A stretch of DNA of 64,000 bases from Hymenolepis diminuta (Eukaryota; Platyhelminthes; Cestoda; Cyclophyllidea; Hymenolepididae), in contig CAADRB010000002.1 of assembly GCA_900708905.1 (NCBI GenBank), positions 3,398,365 to 3,462,364 of the forward strand, given 5' to 3'. Within the stretch, counting starts at the first letter, position 1; every line of letters starts with the position of its first letter. The notes beneath the pieces were generated by a model, which made no database searches, was not told where the DNA came from, and saw only the letters and a program-made list of their open reading frames with translations. Below are positions 42,283 to 57,200 of this stretch, piece after piece. Position numbers and translations under genes: made by a program.

Positions 42283-45200
42283 TCATGATGTGAAGGTAGA
42301 GGGGATAGAAAAGAGGTAGACTAAAACAGGGGGCAGAGGGGACCACAATCTTTGGCAAAGAAGTTTGTAGGAAGTAAAGAGATCGTCAACATCAGCACAA
42401 CTACGAAGTCGGATTAGAAGAGAACGAACCACAGCTACAGCCTCATGTTCAGTATCGCGATTACTACTATTAGCATTGACGATTTTCCGCAGTCTTTCTA
42501 ATCCATGGACTGCTTCTGCATCTCCGGCACGAGTAGTTACATCTGAACCTTGGTTGTTATACCATTCCTCCATTAATCCCAACATGCACTGGCTCATGAC
42601 ATTGAACCTAGAGGTAGTATGAAAGGAACCATAAATTGTGATAAATAAAGAAATTGCAAGTAGAAACAACAAACTACTTTATAATGAAGTCCACTATCGA
42701 CTGAGGAGTCGAAGAGGGTTTTGCAAATTCCTCCCACCTAGCAACGAGGTTTTGGAGATAACTGAGAAAGCCAGAAGCTCTTGATATTTCCTGAGGTGCA
42801 TCTGGGTTCCTAGATTCTCCCATAGAAGTAATAATCCAGATGCTTAAATTGAAAAGAAGGAGCAGACCACTCAATTGAGATGATGTAGAACAGCTTTCTG
42901 CAAAAACATCTAATGGTCTAAAGAAGATCATTTTTTGTTAAATGACAAAATCAATTGAGAGAGAAATCTTTAAACCAGATATACCCACTGTAGATTCAGA
43001 ACGGCGAACCAGTGCATAATATCCGCCAGCAGTATGGCAGGAGTATCAGCTGCACAAATGGAAGCCCTTCTATCATGTTGACTCTGATAAGAGTCGGACC
43101 TTGCAATCGAGGGGACAATTTTACTCCACCTCGTATTGGCGTAAACAAACAGGGGAAGTAGTTTTTTACAAGAAAGACAAGCAGGTACCAACCAGGAGCC
43201 ACAACTCGCCAGACTAGAAGTCCCCTCTAATGCATCTGTACAACTGAACTCAATGATTTCATTGATTCTCGACATTCGAGCTTCAAAGGTTGTCGGGAAT
43301 GAAGAAGTATTATCCTTCTTCGGATCTACAATGAAAATAGACATAACAGGAGTCCAAGTAAGTTAAAATATAATGAGGAAAGGCATCACTTTACTTGATT
43401 GCAGAAGGACCCACAGACAAGTGTCAATAAGAATCACTATGTCCCCAAGATTGACGAAAGTTTTTGATTTTGCGGCCTCATCTGGAGCTGATAAAGACAT
43501 TGAAGTGGCTGAGAGGTCAAAAAGTAATGCTTGTAACAGGGGTCTGCAATGTCCCTGAATTCTTTGACGTTGTGAGGATTCCGCAGACATCCCGACCTCA
43601 AGTACACGATTACTAGACATCCAGTAGATGAATGTTGCATCAACCACACTTGAAAGGGAATTAATTACAGACCGAAGTCGTAAGAGCTCGCCATAGTAAC
43701 TGACAGATGTCTGAAAGCTTTGGGACTCAACTGGACCTATAAAATTGATAAATCTCAAATTAGAACGAGATAGAAGAATCTTAAATGGAAAATAAAGGTA
43801 AGTCAACTTACTCCAACATTCAGCAGCACAGCAGCAGTTCTCTACTTCATATAACAGATTGAGAATTCGTAGAGCAAAATCTTTGGTAGGACCCTCGGTT
43901 TCAAACAGCTTTGTGAAAACAGATTCAGATTCCTCAGACTCACTCTTTTCACCAAATACATGTTTCCATAAGGAAGATGAGCTGACTGTGTTGACTATAT
44001 GGCCTAAAGCAGTGCTTGCTGTAGGTAGAACACTATTCACAACTAGTGAGTAGACCTGAGATGCAGTAGATAGGGGCTCAGATGACACTGTAGATACAAC
44101 TTCTGCACTTTGGCTTTCAGTTAGAAGTGGTGGATTTAGTGTACCAGAGAAGGCCGCAGCCAGAAGGAAGTCCACACAAAGATTTATGAAGGCGTGACGC
44201 TGGTTTACAATATCTGAAGTATCTTGGGATTCCTCTGGTTGAGTTGCACTACCAATATGTGAGGCGACTGATAGGAACCTGAATAAAGAAAAAAACAGTT
44301 ATAGATATACAGCAGCCTGCTCAGGCCTAAATTCATTCTACTTTCTCGGCACTCAAATTCTTAGTGACTGACAACGTCGGAACTATCTCCATTAAAACAC
44401 ATTGAGCACACTCAGACAGCACGTCGTCCCATCGGTTTGTCCTACTGCAAACACAATTTCTCTTTAGTCTTTCCAGCGATACCAGTAACATTTTTAGTAA
44501 ACTTGAGTCCAAATATGCCTATTTATCATTCATGCGTATCCTTAACCGACCGCTCAGTATCAACATCATTGTAGCGATATGCCGTGACATGATCCTCTAA
44601 AACTAAGTGTTATATGACTTTATATAATGCATTAACCCTGGTTAATCCTATTTTGTTCTGTGTCAACACCGATGGCCTACTCGTTAACACTACCTTCAGG
44701 TAGATTTCACAAATCGAATTTGCTTAGTTTAAGACGGTTCTCTGTTGGATGTCTGAGTGAATAAAGTCGTGTTTGTGCCCCGATGTCGCAACGGTTAATA
44801 TGTTCGCCTGGGAAATCGGAGGTCACGGGTTCGATCGCCACCTAGTGGGCGAAATAGCCAACCTCATTGAATGGGTCAGGCTAATAAAGGGAGGTGGCAG
44901 AAATTTAGCTTCCCACCATGACGCTAACCCCTTACCAAGATGGGTGTTGGAAAACACTTACCTAAATGGATTTGGGAGTTATCAAAGCTATGTCTATTGG
45001 TACGTATTAGTTTTCCCTTCACTCATCTCGGATTTGGTGAAGAACGTCGCAATCGAAAGATTTAACATTTTAACACCTAACACCGTCTACCTATACACAT
45101 ATTATAGATACGCTTCAAATTCTACTTCGAGGAAATATACACAAAAAATTAATATTGAATATATACTACCATATCCACATCCGTCTTTTGATAAAACTTG

Positions 45201-48200
45201 GATGGAGTAAAGTACACTAACTTAGATAAGTTTATTCATACATCTTAGACTTCTCCCTGGGTTTAAAAATCAACTACTTGCCTAAAGAAGTTAGAAAATA
45301 CAGGATCTGAGATATTAATAATAGCATTGGGCCTGAGTTGAGATCTGATCTGTGCAAAATTTGCAGAAACAAGACGGACGAAGGCATTATGTTGGATAAG
45401 AAACTGGCAACAATTTTTAATGAAGCATTGCATATTTTCCACACTCTAAAATGGCAAAAACATCAATAATTTCAGCTTTTTCTATAGACGGATATAATTG
45501 AAAAGTTCAAGCCTTACTAAAGAGGAATCCCGTTTGTTTTCCTGAGTATCATAATAACAAATCATAGCGATAACCAACGCCACAATATTCTCCATATGAT
45601 CAGACATAAATATGTCAGTTTTGAGATTACACCAATTCACTGTAGATAGCACATACGATAGCGTAGAGAGAACAGGTTCATTAGCTGATCGAGAGAGTCC
45701 ATTTATGAACTGTAATTAAAAGGGAAAGTGACCTGTTAATCAACACTCGAACGAAGACAAGAATAGGCATACTTACTTGAATTAAAGCCTGAATCACAGA
45801 GGTAGCAGGTTGCCAAACAGCCCATGGAAAGCCTTTTGGGAAATTCGGAAGATCCGAGTTCTTTAACGAGACCTGATTGAGTTGATCAAGAAGACGAATT
45901 CCATTGAGTTTAGATGAATTACAGAAGAGGTGTGTCATGAGAAAATCAAGAAACGCATTGAACAGTTGAGGGGGATCGGGAGATTCCTTTGCTATAAAGA
46001 GGCATAAATATATAGGTTAGGTCCTATATTGTATTAGCAAGCTATACTTGTAAAACGGACATGTGTAAAGGTTTGCTGTTAAAGTGAAAAGTTGTTCAGC
46101 GGCGGAGTGTTGAACTTCGTCAGTAGGAGATGCGGTGAGACCGATGACTTGAGTCCAGAGACTATTGAGAACCATTTCCACCAAGATTTTGAGACCTAAA
46201 AAGGAGAGCTCCGTTGTTTGAAATGCCTTGCTAGTTTCATCTACTTGCCCATGGTTGTATGAAGAAAGAAATGAATCAAATGGGCATAAACAACTATTCG
46301 ATTAAACTAACTGGTTAGGAAGCTCTGAATATCACGAAAATGAACTTACCCAAATAGTCAAGGGTCGAATAAAGACAACTGAGATTATTAAAAGATGGAT
46401 CATATAACTTATGAGAAATTATACAGTTCCATGCCTCTGGAATTCAAATAAAATGAACCTCTTGATACCATAACATCAACATATATTTCTATTCAATTCC
46501 CCCCTCATAACCATTTGCTCTTCCCCGTAGTCGAAGGCTGTTTCACTAAAACTTAGATATTTTTTTCGCTTTGTCGTGGTTATTAATGGTAACAACATTA
46601 TTTGATACGAAAATACTGCAGTATTTACAAATATTCCCACATGTTTTAACTTTTAGAATTTTTAAGCAGGTAGATGGTAATCAAGACAGTATAATTTGAA
46701 AACGAATTTTTCGGAACTTGAATTCCGGTCAGCAGTTAAACAATGGTAGGATGTGGTTTCAAATTCATCGAAATACACCGGTTTGAGATAAATATGAATG
46801 TTTGAATTCACGTTTAGTAAGATCATTAACAGCAAACATGTTTCGGTTTGCGGTCATTGGACATATGGAAAAATGCAAATAATTTATCACCAGTAGACAA
46901 TAGTCTAAGGTGTCACTAAAACGTAGCCTCACACTCATATGTGAAAAATAGAATTTTTCAGACTTACCTTCAGCGTAGTGGGGTTGACAATTTAGGGACC
47001 TAGGAATGGGGAATTAACCATCCCAAGACTTACAGTTAGAAGCATTTTACTGTGGACACCTCAATAACCAGTAGAAAATACTAATCGTGCATCTTAGTAA
47101 TTCTCTGATCCAAAAAAATAGAAACAAACTTTCATTTAGGAGTTAGCCCGGTAGTAAGACGACTCGATAAGAGTTTAAAAATGCATTTTCAATATGCAAA
47201 TCAATTGATAACTGACCTTGTTGAAGAGATAAATGATCCAACTCAACACAACGACTCAACTTCACAGCCAACTGTTGAATCAAAATACCCAAGCATTCAA
47301 TCATATCGGATTTTGTAGCTGACGGCAAATTGCGAATACTGTAGGCCGTGACTGCACACTTGTTGACTTTATCAAAGAACATCTTCATCTGAAATAGAAG
47401 GAATTACGACAATTTCTCAGCCATGCCCTGAGAAGATTCGTAAGGAATTATAAAATTAAATTTACATCATCAGTTGATAGCGAAAACTCATCTTCCTGAG
47501 ATAGGACAACAGAAATTGAAACCTTTATCAAATACCAGAGTTCATCTTGAGCAGCATGAGACTTAACTGGAAAAAGAAATCATTATAGGAAGCGTTCTGG
47601 TAGCCAATTTGAGCAAATATAACCACTAAGGTGTATACCATAAGAGAACTTCTCCAATAAATGAGCAATAGAATGCGGGAAGCTAAACTGAAGATAGGAG
47701 ATTATCTGGCTACGAATAAACTAAAAGAGAAATGTAGAAAAGAGCAACACTGTTTAATAGACGTAATGTAAAAAATCTAAATCAAACACAACTATTCACT
47801 AACCTCAATTAACCTCGCCGATACCTCTCTCTCACTAGAGGTTTCTCTAATCGTTGTCAAGCACTGGAAAGCTTCAAGAATCAGACTATTCAACTGTGCA
47901 GCACCTCCAAAACCTGCGGCAGTCATATTTGGAAGAGTTGTTATGTTAACATTATTGGAAATTTCTACAGACAAGGGTGGAAACTGAAAGGAGACAAGAG
48001 AATACCCATAAGGTCTACGCTCAAATCCCATCAATAATATATTCATTAAGTTTAATATACCTTGGTAAGTAGATCATAGGCCACTTTGGCTCCACACTGC
48101 TGGACAATGAGTGAAAGACGTCGATAGACAACCATAAAGTGCTTGACACGAGATTCGGGTTCCGCTTGTACAGAGGCTTCCAAGAGACGAGGCCAAAGTT

Positions 48201-51200
48201 TGGAGAGTAATTGAAGTAGTTGCGGTGAGCTAGTCAAAGCATCTAACACGACGTCGTATCGACACTCACCAGAGTAGAGGAGATATTCAGCTGAAAAGGC
48301 GAAGAACGAAATGACTCAAGAGTAAATGAGAGTACGAACAAACATTGAATACAGCTTACATATAATCCATATGCTTTGAGAGAGAACTCCTCTAACTGGA
48401 GGGAAGGCATATGTGACTGCAGTTGTGCTGTGGGCAAGGAGATGGAATATGCTAATTAGGCGTTCCGATTCATCTCGTGAATGTCCTGCCGAAATCTTTT
48501 GAGACATGACGAATCGTCTTTAAGAGAAAGTCATAGAATCAATTAATCTCCTAATGAGAAAAATAACGATGGTTTCCTCATAACTTACTGAATCATAGCG
48601 ACCATTCGAAAGGCAGCTAGAGCCCAGTTATTTCTAGTTGCCCCACACTGTAAGAGTTCGGTAGAAGATTGACGGCAAGAAACAGTGACAATGTCTTGAG
48701 CATCACTTAGGGAATCGTTGATAAGACTGCTGATGGTGCGATTGACCTCCATGACTTCCGTCTCCATGGAAGCCTCCAAACGCGAGGCCTCATAGTCGTG
48801 GACAATGCGTGCTCCACCTTTGCAAACCCGTGAAGATACTAAGGGAATCTTTATATCTACAAAAAGAGACAACAAATGACAATTTAGTAGTGATGAGCTA
48901 ACCTCAACCAGATGGTAATAATGATACCCTCCCCCCAGGCAAATATTTACTTAAGAGCAAATAATGGGCTTTAAGGCGAGAAATTACAAAATTAAAACTT
49001 ACAAGGATGGCATTCGACAACTTCTGATCGATGGCACTTGATAGATTTATACAAGTTGGGTAAAATGTTGTCTAAAAGTTTCCTGTACAGTTGCTCGAGC
49101 CGTGTATCGCGATCTTTACTCATACGTGCCTTGGTCTTCAAACTCTCAAGACATGTCTATAAGACAAGCAAGATAAAGTACAGGACAAGTTAATTCAGTG
49201 CTGATCAGCAGAGGAGGTTTTTCAATAAAGAGAGTACATAACGTACCTCTCAACACAAACGTCACCTCAATTAGTTAGGGGATTGTGAAGGAGGGCATGG
49301 GAAATTTAGTTAGTGACTTGCCTGAATCAGTGAGGTCCACTCATGAGGTCGTAAATCCTCTGGTCCATAAATGCTGTTTTCATCGAAGTGGAACTGTTGA
49401 ATGAGGGGAAAGCCCAGTCGCTTAGATGGATACTTTGCTGAAGATTGTTCGAATGCTCTCTCAACTTCATCTCCTGGAGAGTATGATTCTAAAAGCATGC
49501 AGAAATCGAATAGTTAGGGGTGAATCTGAAACTTGGAAGGGAGATGTGTAGGGTATCCGTGTTCTTAGTAATAAACTCGCTTTGAGACACGACGACTTAA
49601 ATATACTTGACTTCTATCTGCTGTCAAGTCTATCTTGTTTTTTTCGATCTAAACAGTGATGACTGCCATAGAATTCCAACGTGTAATCACTCGGGGGCCT
49701 TCTGGATCTATTGTGCGTAGTTCCCAAAACATTGGTATGTAATAATGTTATAGCTTTATTAGCCTCAAAATAGCCAAAAAAGCCCGAACTCAATATTAAA
49801 ACGGGATTAAGCAAAACTTCTATAATTTACTCAAGATTACACCAATCAACGACCCACAATTTCGGTGAATTTTAACAATAACAATAATGAACATTTGTCA
49901 AAGTGAAAATATAATTATGAAAAATTATTAATCCTACTCCGTTGACGAAATAAATATGTTATTTCATGTTTCCTTCCCATTCTTATTGAAAATAGCGCCT
50001 ACCCCTTCAGTTGTTTATGTGAACTAATATGAAATGTTATACTTTACCTGGTTGGAGTTATACTGCAATAAGTTTTCGCTATAATGACGAGAATTTGTGT
50101 TCTTCCTCTTCCTAGGTGAGATATCGGCTTGTAGATCATAAAAACGCTAAATTGACACCTTAATTTCTTTTGGACAAAATTATTCCATTGTATTCAACAG
50201 ATACAGTTAAAAATAATTTTATGATAGTAATAAGCCTTTCTATACCTACATTAAGAATGTGGTACAAATCCAACTGCTCAATAGCAGTTTATTGAGGAGT
50301 TGAAATATGAAACCTGATGAAAATGAAATTAAACTGACGTACTTGTAGTTCCGTGAATACCTCGAAGGAAGTGCCACCGATCGATTTGGGTGTAGATCGT
50401 TGTTGCAATGGCATCCAAGTTCACACTTTGCGGTGCTGATTTCACCTGTAATAAAAAAGATTAAAAAACCCTGTTAGCTGAATTAAGGGAAAAAGATAAC
50501 CTGCAAACCTTATTAGCTGATTTAATGCTCGAGAATTCTTAAATAAAGATTCAATGAATACTGTTTATTTACGCAAATATTTGCGGATCGGTGGTGGATG
50601 GTGCAGAAAGCTTAGTACGTGTTCGAGTGATCAGATGACACTATTTGGTAGTAAATAATTATATTGGAATAATCATGCGGTAATGATTAGCGTTAATCCA
50701 CAAGGGAATAATCGGGATACCTACACTCTCTCCGGAATAGGTTCTGATGGCAAAATTCTTTTTATCATTGATTAATATTGCTTCATTTAATAACGTTTCT
50801 ATATTCACATTAATAATGCATTCGATGAGCACAGTGACATGAACTCATTGTCTGATCCATACCTTTGATATATTTGATTGATAAATTTGATTATTCTTTG
50901 TCCAGTTCATGAATTTCTCCCTAGTTCATCGTAAGATTGAAACATCCCTTTTTATATCTATTCGCAAAAGGCTATTCAGTCTTGAATCTAACGTGTAACA
51001 ACCAACAAAATTAAAATCGGAGTAGCCCCAACTTACATCAAGTGATTTGATTCTCTCCACAAGAGTGCTAACTTGGATTGCATCGGAGATTCCATGAGTA
51101 ACAGTGTGTTGAAGATCGGTGAGCAGACTAATAATATTTCTAAGTAACCTAAAGTGATCGCGAAAGAAAAAGGCAATAAACTGAATATCTGATCTCCCGT

Positions 51201-54200
51201 CAATATTGAGAAGCCTCAAAACTACTTACGAAATAGCATTGCTACTTCTAAGACCATAAGGATCGCCGGCATCATCTTGAGAATCTCTTTGGAGCCAGTA
51301 TCGCAGAGCCTCACGCAGCCGAAAAAGAAATACTTCTAAAACTGTCATTCGAGTATTAATGCTTTGATCTGCGGTGATGTTATGTCTATTCCATTGTAGA
51401 GTTCGGAGAAGCAAAAAGCCAGGAGGAAGACTTCAACAAGAGAAAGATAAGTGTACTAAAGCAAATTTTTAAACTAAACCTAACTGCAGTAATAATAAAC
51501 AATTTTTATGATTTGTGCACTCTGTACAGCACCTGAGTGCGTCCGTACGGGTATCGGTTTCCAATCAATTGATTCCCCTGTGGCCTAACGCCATGTATGC
51601 GTTCACTTCAATTCATCAATACTTACGGCTATTTTTTTATTTGATTTCTTACACAATTTTTACTCAATACATTCCAATTCAACCTTATTGTTTGAGTGAT
51701 GACCTATATTCTACACTAACACAAGACAAATTTAAATAATAATTTGAACATACGTTTCGCATTCACTGGTGGAAAGACGCTCACTAACTCGTGAGAAAGC
51801 TAAGCAGTGTGTGACCACAAATTGGAGGAGTAGAAAGAACACAGGGTGATGAAGAGGACAGACAGTGAGAACAGAGATAGCTTGAATGAGAGGAAGTCGT
51901 CGAGTTATTCTACCGAGCTGATCCACACTAGTTCCCGATTGAAGAATTCCACCGTTTATCTAAAATCAGAAATGGGAAGGCATTAGCATAAGGAAGTTGG
52001 ATAAGAATACGGTAATATAGAAACGCACAAAGATGGATAAAAGTTTCTTTTCAGAATCTCCTGAGTCGGTTAAGACTGCCGCCCGGTTCCAAGTAATTAA
52101 ATCGAGTACATCATCCCAGAGACTATAGCCTCCAAACACGTAGTCCGTATTGCATTCTGCTCCAATCAAATAGGAGATAAACCACAGAGCCTCAATATCA
52201 TTTTCTGATGTCTTTTTGAGAAGATCTTGAATGAGAGTGAGCCCGATAGTGTCCGCAGAATCATCATTATTACCTTCTGAACCTGACAGTCCAAAGTAGG
52301 GAATGTACTGTCGAATTCTTTCCGAAGGAATAAGTGAGGACAGGCCATCACTCCAAGATGAAGCCGTAAGACGGTAGTTCTGGGAAACGAGGTTTGAAAT
52401 ACCTTCTGTGGACTTGTTAATTGAAACCGTTGGACGAGAGGTAGCAGACCTATCTTCTACCATCTTTTTCTAAAAGTAAATGACAAAAATGAAAATTACT
52501 GTCTGAAACACTCCATACCTTTACCACCTTTAAGCAATAAAGAGATGTTTTGTGTCTTTCCAGATTTTAAATTTTTATTCCTAATCAAATCATCTAATGT
52601 TTTACTAGGAAAAATTTTGTTAAGGAGAAAAAACATACTATTAAAGATAAATAACATTTTATTTTAAGTTTTTCTTAAAATTTCATTGAAATAGCCCATA
52701 AACTTTAAATGATGAACTGCGACAGTTTACAAATTTGATAAAGAACTTTAATAAGATTCTGAGGATTATAACTGAAATTTGACATTTCCTTCATCTAGAC
52801 TTGAATAGCGGCATCTAGATCATAACAGTTTTTATTTAAAAAGAGCATAGTATAATCCTTACCAATGCCGACGGTTGAAGAACCCTGAGAATAGGTTGTT
52901 TCCACCAATCTGAGAGTAGGTTAGAACCTTTCGAAGTACCGGGGAAAGACTTCTCGATCCAAAAGGTCGTCTTGAGGAGACTTTCTAACATCCAAATCGC
53001 TTGAGGATTAGGAAAACGACGGTTGTTTAAAAGAAACGCTAAAGTTGATGAGATTACTGCTTGAAGTAGCGACTGATTCTTATCCTCTCCCGCATTTCTA
53101 ATACAAGCATTCAACGTTGCACCCAGAAATGCTTCCAAAATAGGACCCCTTGAAGTATTTATTTGCTCAGTCTTTACTTCACTCTGTTTCCATTTACTCC
53201 AGAGGAAATTCAATAGGGGACTATTCTCAACTTCACTCTTATCTGTATTCAGCAAAAGAGATACAAATTCCTTAAAAGCATCACAAGGTTCCTGAGTACG
53301 GAAGTGACTTTTTATAGCCCCATGACAGGTGGAAAGATGACTAAATGCTTCAATGACGAGAGCAAAATGTCCAGACTTAGCTAAATTAACCAAAGCCAGG
53401 CAGGAGTCCTTGTCCATTATTAGCGACATTCTAAGCTGATCATGAGGTTGGATTTCGAGGACCAAGAAGGTTGTCAAAGGATTCTTGAACATCTCAGTGG
53501 CATTGAGAAGGCGAGTTAAAGCTTCCGTAGAAGGTTCCAAATGAAATCGGGGAACCAAGCGCATAGCCCAGCGGTAGAAAGATGCCGCTTCCCGTTCAAC
53601 CGGTAAAGGAGGTTGAATAGTTTTAGAAGAGAGGATCCTGGAAGGAGATATTGAGGCACTGCGTCTTGAACGTTGAGTAGTTGACTTCTGTGTCCAAACG
53701 CTGTTGGCATAAGAGTTTAGGGTTTCAGATATTCTTGATGCGGGTTGGTAATAAGTATCCACGAAGTGTCTCTGAAAAGCTGTAGCTATCCCCACTGCTG
53801 TTGACGCTTGAAGTTGTGGGGGAATCAAGTACTCTCCAGTCTAATAATGAGGATTAAATGAAAGTCTAATAGAACTTACTGAATTATTAACAGCCTCCCA
53901 GGGAAAATTGCTCAGCAATTTTCGGGCAATTCTACACCGAAGGGAGTTTAGACGTGGAATTTCACCGTTACAATTGCCACCAATCCACGAGAGAAGGGTT
54001 TCCAGGTCGCAAATTGTAGGAGCAAAGAGTGTCAAGGGTAGAGCATCAACCAAGTCAAATAAAAGCTAAACATAATGAGAGATTATACACAAACCGGGAA
54101 CTTACATCACTGAATGACTCAAAATCTGGCTTTCGGGATAACCTTGTGGAAATAGTAGACTTTGTATCAAGTTGAGAAGCAGCAGTAAAAATAAGATCTA

Positions 54201-57200
54201 GTAGGTATCGGAAAGCAAAGGACGGATTGGCAGAGATTATAGACACTATCTGAACACGGCCACATGCTGTGGTCATTGAAATGGGACTTCCATCTTTGCC
54301 ACTTTTCGCTTGAGATTTTGGTACAACGCACAACTATAGAAAAGAAAATCAGATAAATAAATCAAAAAGGGAGAATATAAACTAGTCAACTTCATTGCAC
54401 GTATAATAATAAAAGACTGGTGTTTTATACGTCCATTAGACGCTTTTTACAAGCTATCACAGACAAGATATACATAAATGAAATTAAGTTGTAATATATA
54501 AGTAGGCTTCGAAAATCGATAAACTTAATATTGTGGGCGTCCTGGTTAGTAGAAAACTCTAATCTTATGCCGCAACAGACTCAAAGACTATTCTTCTACT
54601 GGAATAAATAGTAAACTGGCTTTGCAGGAAGGATAAATAGAAAGTATTCCAGAGCCTTTCTGATGAGAAACAAATATTCAACTATACCTGAATTGAACAG
54701 TGTTAAAAAGTATTTGACAATGATCTCACGACCCATGACTTCAAAGAAGGCGCATAGCAATTTCGTAAAAAACGTACTTTTACCACTTACTTCAAAGAGA
54801 ATTTCAAGAATTCGTTGAACCAGTTTCTTCTCCATTACTGGAATATTATTCGGTAAACAGAGTTTATCTTGCTCATTTTCAGGAATGAAAGGTGGCGGAC
54901 GGCATTCTAGAGATGCAAGCTGACCCAAAACGGTAAAAAAGGGCTCTACCAAACATCCATTATCAATTAGACTTGCACGAAGGGATACAATTACGGATCC
55001 TGTGTTTGTATCCTCTTCCGTTACTGTTTCATCCAGTCCAAATGAAATATCTCCCTTCTTTTCAGACAATATATCGGAAACATAAGTGTCTTCGATCTCT
55101 GGTGAAATAGATGACAGCAGAAGACTGTAGAACTTCAATTTGGAACGCGACGAAAAGAGTTTGAGGGGCAGTGTTCGAGAAAATCTACGCCAACAGGTGA
55201 GTCGTGTTGCAATGGATGTTGCGTTCGATAAAATAAATTTCGTCACTCGAAGACATAACTCGTCATACTGGGCGAGGACAATCTTGAAATCAGGCAAATC
55301 CTCACTATGAAGATTAGGGTAGATACTGGGTTGTATGGAGGTTGAAAGAGTATTGATTGAGCTTTCAATACGAAGTCTCAATGCTGACAGAAGAGCGTTA
55401 ATCATCTCAATAATTCGCTTGACAATTTGACGTTGAAAACGTGGATGCCCCAATTTGGGCCTGTGTAGAAAATCAACACTCTGTTCCAAGGTTGTGATTA
55501 ACCAATTTGCAAATGCAAACAGAGAGATGTAATCATTTGTAGATCCCATTCCCTCACAACGAAAGAAGACAAACTCAATCAAACCTAACATATCGATTTG
55601 ATCGACTAGTGCACTAACGCTCTCCACACTGACAAACTCTTGGTCGATATCAATTTGTAATGCATAAAGGCTTTGTGTGGAGGAGTTTCTTGAATTCAAT
55701 GTGGAATTTATGGAACATTCAGCATCACTTTCCCCGTCAGAATTGACAACAGTCCAGGAATGCTTATTGGTTTCTTTGTCGTGCCTCTTGACATCAGAAT
55801 GCGGCCAACGTTTGAAATGGAACCTTTTCCTATTAAGGAGAGTAAGGGAGTTTAAAATACGATAAAATTTAGAGGATAGAGACTACAAAACTTGATTTAC
55901 TTGGGGTTTTTGAGACATAGGGCCAAAAGAGTGCCTCGAACTTCAAACTCGGGTTCAGAAAGGAGATCCAAGACGTGTCCTTCCACTCGAAAAGAGGCCA
56001 CATCGAGGGCCGGTGGTTGTAAGAGGGTGCATAAAGGCGGAAAATCAGTAGACCTTGGAGTATACGAGACACTGAAAGGAACTCGCAAAAGATGCATCAC
56101 GACAAAGACATGATCCTGCAGGCGACATTGTCGCACAAATCTACCTGTCTAAAACACCACGTAAATATGCATTTACCGTACAAATTAAAACCCCCTAATG
56201 TAAGAGACATATGCTGGGGCTTACTATACACATAATCCACTCGATGATATTATCGATTAATTCAAAGTGAGGAATAGGCTCGCTGTCGCCGACATCAATG
56301 AAAGCAAGTTGTTTGAGACAAGTGAAGAGAATTGAGGTTATACTTCGAAGAAGTTTGATTTGGCGATCAAGATCTACATCTAGATCAATATTCGGTAGTA
56401 CTAAGTCAATCAAAAAAGACATTAGCCAGTGATCTATAAATTAAATCAAAAGACTACCAACGGAACTTACAAATAACAGGTTCATTGGAGGAGACATTTT
56501 CATAAGTTGGGCATTGCTTCAGAACTTGGTTAAGGTAGGATTCGATTTCCAATCTATAAAAAATTAAAAGTATATAAAATTTACGAAAATTAAGCAATTA
56601 CCATCTTTTGACTGTATAAAGAAGAGATGAGTTCGGAAATTAAATTATTTACAACCCATGATAAAAGAATCGATAGAAAGGGCAATGAATTAGCAACCTA
56701 GAAACACGCCATAATAACCTAGGAATAACTACTATTTAATGCAACTTGAAATTCAAGAGGCCTCAAAATCAGCAATATTTTACTAAAAAGGTGTTGAAGA
56801 CAAGACAATATACCACCAGTCCTTACTACAAAAGTGTCTTTAGCTGCAATACAAACCTCTACAAAACTTTTAACCTAGAAATCCAATAAGCAAATAGCCA
56901 ATGTGCCAGTTTTAGATGAGAAGTCAGCAATAAATACTGCAATTTACTTGCAGTAAATTGTTAGTTGATAATTGGTTTTGCAGAGCCAATAGAAAAAGGG
57001 GTGAAGAGAAAAACTTTCGTTGCATCTGAGCAGAGTTCACAGATTGTCTTTCGGACACCGGTTTATTAATTATTGGCATTTCAGGCTCGTGTCCGTAAAT
57101 AGAATCTTGCAACTACCGCATTACTGGCTAACTAAACAGACAAACATTTCTCACATATTCCAATCAGTAAGAGCAAATGTATTCAAGCAGTAAATGGACC

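Noticed and set aside
44773..45210. 145-codon open frame in the EPG5 intron
   Set aside because: It starts inside a SINE copy and has no protein-like conservation.
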